Positions 5,968-8,236 of a DNA stretch of 8,236 bases are shown here, piece after piece (positions within the stretch are counted from its first letter, which is position 1; each line of letters starts with the position of its first letter). Source of the stretch: CAYGZM01 sp964354365 (GTDB taxonomy: Bacteria > Planctomycetota > Phycisphaerae > Sedimentisphaerales > Anaerobacaceae); the NCBI GenBank assembly GCA_964354365.1, contig CAYGZM010000162.1, positions 1 to 8,236 of the forward strand. Reading direction: 5' to 3'. A program made the translations under genes and the position numbers. The notes beneath the pieces are model-generated. The model was not told the DNA's origin, ran no database searches, and saw only the letters and a program-made list of their open reading frames with translations.

Positions 5968-7383
5968 ATGACAATCAATATGCAAGAGACGTTCAATGCA
6001 CTGCCTCCGGTCTGGCCGGAAGACCTTTTGCCTGCGATACGCCGGGAAATTGACGCCAGGCCCTTGTCGCTCGTAGTGTTGGATGACGACCCTACTGGGA
6101 CGCAGACCGTTTATGATGTCCCTGTGCTTACCGGCTGGGAAGTTCGAACGCTCGTTGACGAATTCAACAGGCGGACGCCACTGTTCTATGTGCTCACCAA
6201 TTCGCGGAGCGCGCCGCAAGCACAGGCTGTGGAGCTGGCACGGGAGATTGGCGCGAATATCTTCGAGGCCTCTCGGCAGACGGGCAGGGCCTTTGAGGTG
6301 ATTAGCCGCAGCGATTCCACCTTGCGGGGTCACTTCCCGGCCGAAGTGGATGCTCTCGCGGACGTCCTTGAGATACGGCAGGCTGTCACCCTGGTCATAC
6401 CCTTTTTCGAAGAAGGTGGCAGATACACAATCGGCGACGTGCACTATGTCAAAGAAGGGAATGATCTGGTGCCTGCTGCTCAGACGCCGTTTGCCGCCGA
6501 TGCCGTCTTTGGCTATCGTCATTCCGATCTGAAGGAATGGGTCGAAGAGAAGACGCGGGGACGGGTTCCGGCATCATCCGTGCGCTCGTTGGCTATCGAT
6601 GATATTCGCCTAAAAGGCCCGGACTGCGTCGCCTCCAGGATTGCCGAATGTGCGCCGGGCACCGTCTGTATCGTTAATTCGGCCGACTATCGAGACATGG
6701 AAGTCGTGGTCCTGGGCCTGCTCAGGGCCGAACACGAAAACGTGCGGTTTCTGTTTCGCACGGCGGCCTCCTTTGTCCGCGTTCGCGGCGGCCTGCGGGC
6801 GCGTCCGCTGCTGACGGCGGACGAGATTCTATCGACATGCGAAGGCGGAGGCCTTGTTGTGGTGGGTTCTCATGTGCCTCGTTCATCCGAGCAGCTTGCC
6901 GACCTGTTGGACAATGCAGATGTCTGCGACATCGAGCTCAACGTAGGTCATATCCTGGCCTCCAAGAGCCGCGATAAGGAGATAGGCAAGACGGTCAAAT
7001 TCGCGGACAGCGCCTTATTAAAGGGCAAGGATGTTGCTATCTACACGAGCCGTGAGCTTGTTACGGGCGATGATGATGTCGGCTCTTTGTCAATCGGTGC
7101 GGCCGTCTCACAGGCGCTCGTCCGGATAGTCGGCTCGATAAGTGTGCGGCCTCGCTACATAGTCGCCAAAGGCGGCATTACATCGAGCGACATTGCCACG
7201 CAGGCACTGGAGATCAGACGGGCGCAAGTGCTCGGCCAGATCCTGCCCGGCGTTCCCGTCTGGCGATGTGGTCCCGAGAGCAGGTTCCCCAATCTGCCCT
7301 ATGTGGTCTTTCCAGGCAACGTGGGCTCGACCGATGCAATCTCAACCGTTGTCCGCACCCTTAGAAAACCAGAAGATCGGTGA
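5968..7383 (+). CDS. DUF1537 four-carbon acid-sugar kinase family protein
   Basis: The product has 471 residues from the ATG at 5968, preceded by a weak GGATAG (5955-5960). A TTG at 5953 would add five residues, and an ATG at 5980 would remove four. The N-terminal domain holds LDDDPTGTQTV (about 38-48) and SRSDSTLRGH (about 113-122). The C-terminal nucleotide-binding domain holds KGGITSSD (401-408) and FPGNVG (448-453). Characterised DUF1537 proteins (OtnK, DtnK, LtnK) phosphorylate threonate, erythronate or 2-oxo-tetronate at C4 using ATP. Those carry DDFTGA near the N-terminus. The DDDPTGTQ form belongs to a more distant branch whose substrates I cannot assign. It lies 27 bases after the hydrolase gene and 17 before a transporter, so it is likely cotranscribed. 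The likely role is to trap the imported acid as its phosphate before oxidation by the dehydrogenase of the operon; this is inferred from context. Confidence 0.85.
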   Translation: MTINMQETFNALPPVWPEDLLPAIRREIDARPLSLVVLDDDPTGTQTVYDVPVLTGWEVRTLVDEFNRRTPLFYVLTNSRSAPQAQAVELAREIGANIFEASRQTGRAFEVISRSDSTLRGHFPAEVDALADVLEIRQAVTLVIPFFEEGGRYTIGDVHYVKEGNDLVPAAQTPFAADAVFGYRHSDLKEWVEEKTRGRVPASSVRSLAIDDIRLKGPDCVASRIAECAPGTVCIVNSADYRDMEVVVLGLLRAEHENVRFLFRTAASFVRVRGGLRARPLLTADEILSTCEGGGLVVVGSHVPRSSEQLADLLDNADVCDIELNVGHILASKSRDKEIGKTVKFADSALLKGKDVAIYTSRELVTGDDDVGSLSIGAAVSQALVRIVGSISVRPRYIVAKGGITSSDIATQALEIRRAQVLGQILPGVPVWRCGPESRFPNLPYVVFPGNVGSTDAISTVVRTLRKPEDR

Positions 7384-7400
7384 GGAGCAACAAGAATTCC

Positions 7401-8236
7401 ATGGAGAAACCGCCAAAAACATTGACGCGACAGCGTTTCGTATTGATTTCAATTCTCTTCTTCCACAGCGTCAACACCTATATGGATCGAGCGTGCATCG
7501 CCTCGGCTGTGGATTACATCAAGAAGGACCTCTCGATATCCGGCGAGTTGATGGGATTGATTCTCGGCATATTTGCAGTCGGCTACGCCCTTTTCCAGGT
7601 TCCATCGGGCTGGATCGCCGACCGCCTCGGGGCTCGAAAGGCATTAACCATCGTTGTATCTGTATGGAGCGTATTCACCGCTCTGACCGGTGCAGCTCGA
7701 AACGCTATACAGATGCTTGTGTTGAGATTCCTTTTTGGCGTCGGTGAAGCCGGCGCTTTTCCAGGCGCAACCCAGGCATTCTTCCGCTGGCTTCCCGTCA
7801 AGGAACGTGGGATCGCCCACGGCATCAATTTCTCAGGCAGTCGTCTCGGGGCGGCCCTTTCGCTCTTCTTAATGCCCTGGCTGATAAGCGTCATTGGCTG
7901 GCGATGGACATTCGCCGTCAACGGTCTGATCGGCATCATCTGGGCTACAATCTGGCTGCTCTGGTTCCGCGATAATCCCAAGGACAACCGCAGAATCAAC
8001 CAGGCCGAGCTGGAGTATATCGAAGAGGGGCGGGCCGTCGACTTCACAGCGACCGCAAAGGCCTCGTTCGCTCAGATCTTCACATCTCTCAATATGTCAT
8101 TGGCGATGGTCCAGTACTTCGCCAGTAACGTGACCTTCTTCATTAGCCTGACCTGGCTTCCTTCCTATCTCAAGAACCAGTGGCCCGACGACCCGAGAGC
8201 CGTTTATTTCTCGGCCGTGCCCCTCATTGTTGCCGC
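7401..8236 (+). CDS. MFS transporter, anion:cation symporter (ACS, sugar-acid) family, C-terminus beyond window edge
   Basis: The gene is open from its ATG at 7401 to the right edge, so 278 residues are seen of a family that usually has 400-450. TM1 (about 13-33) ends in NTYMDRACIASAVDYIKKDL, the ACS version of NYxDRxxxxxAxxxIxxxL. The loop between TM2 and TM3 has the MFS motif GWIADRLGARK (70-80). RFLFGVGEAGAFPGATQAFFRWLP (109-132) and the following ERGIAHGINFSGSRLGAALS are hallmark ACS sequences. TM6 ends at WLLWFRDNP (185-193), and TM7 begins near 236. Family members take up hexuronates, galactarate, glucarate, threonate and similar anions with protons, matching the sugar-acid enzymes upstream. 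GAGGAG (7382-7387) is 13 bases before the ATG, rather far. An in-frame GTG at 7380-7382 overlapping the kinase stop would add seven residues and is a possible coupled start. Confidence 0.9.
   Translation, partial: MEKPPKTLTRQRFVLISILFFHSVNTYMDRACIASAVDYIKKDLSISGELMGLILGIFAVGYALFQVPSGWIADRLGARKALTIVVSVWSVFTALTGAARNAIQMLVLRFLFGVGEAGAFPGATQAFFRWLPVKERGIAHGINFSGSRLGAALSLFLMPWLISVIGWRWTFAVNGLIGIIWATIWLLWFRDNPKDNRRINQAELEYIEEGRAVDFTATAKASFAQIFTSLNMSLAMVQYFASNVTFFISLTWLPSYLKNQWPDDPRAVYFSAVPLIVA

Noticed and set aside
5551..6522. 323-codon open frame on the minus strand
   Set aside because: It spans the end of the hydrolase gene and the start of the kinase gene in antisense. The composition is arginine/histidine-rich with no recognisable domain.

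Overview
The window looks like a piece of a planctomycete genome, most likely from the Phycisphaerae/Sedimentisphaerales side of the phylum. This is inferred from gene content, not from a marker gene. The pointers are a LamG protein followed by the 'SPADGA..VP...LSW' module common in that group, a prepilin-type protein with a C-terminal H-Xn-DG motif, a secreted DUF5060 glycosidase-like protein, and a divergent DUF1537 kinase. No rRNA, tRNA, CRISPR array, transposase or integrase is visible. Both window edges cut through genes.

Layout. On the minus strand (1-1113) lies the start of a secreted LamG protein that continues past the left edge. It is preceded by a promoter and a 33-codon leader ORF whose stop overlaps the LamG start (ATGA), each with its own strong AAGGAGG ribosome binding site. 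The plus strand starts at about 1327. It carries a pseudopilin gene (1408-2112), then a secreted DUF5060/TIM-barrel protein of 601 residues (2264-4069), each with a plausible promoter. A leader with dyads and a perfect TATAAT box (4100-4192) follows. After it come four tightly spaced genes reading the same way, with gaps of 16, 27 and 17 bases: an isocitrate/isopropylmalate/tartrate-type decarboxylating dehydrogenase (4227-5285), a cyclase/kynurenine-formamidase-fold hydrolase (5302-5940), a DUF1537 four-carbon acid-sugar kinase (5968-7383), and an ACS-type MFS organic-anion transporter (7401 to the right edge).

How they may work together. The left half fits a polysaccharide-degrading outer-surface apparatus: carbohydrate-binding LamG protein, pseudopilin, secreted glycosidase. 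The right half looks like an operon that imports a small sugar acid, possibly opens a lactone or similar ester/amide, phosphorylates the acid at its terminal carbon, and oxidatively decarboxylates it. In characterised D-threonate and D-erythronate pathways the DUF1537 kinase is paired with PdxA2 or with a dehydrogenase and aldolase-like decarboxylase. Here the visible partner is a tartrate/D-malate dehydrogenase relative, in which the usually invariant catalytic tyrosine is phenylalanine. That combination is the most interesting signal in the window. The substrate and reaction order are inference.
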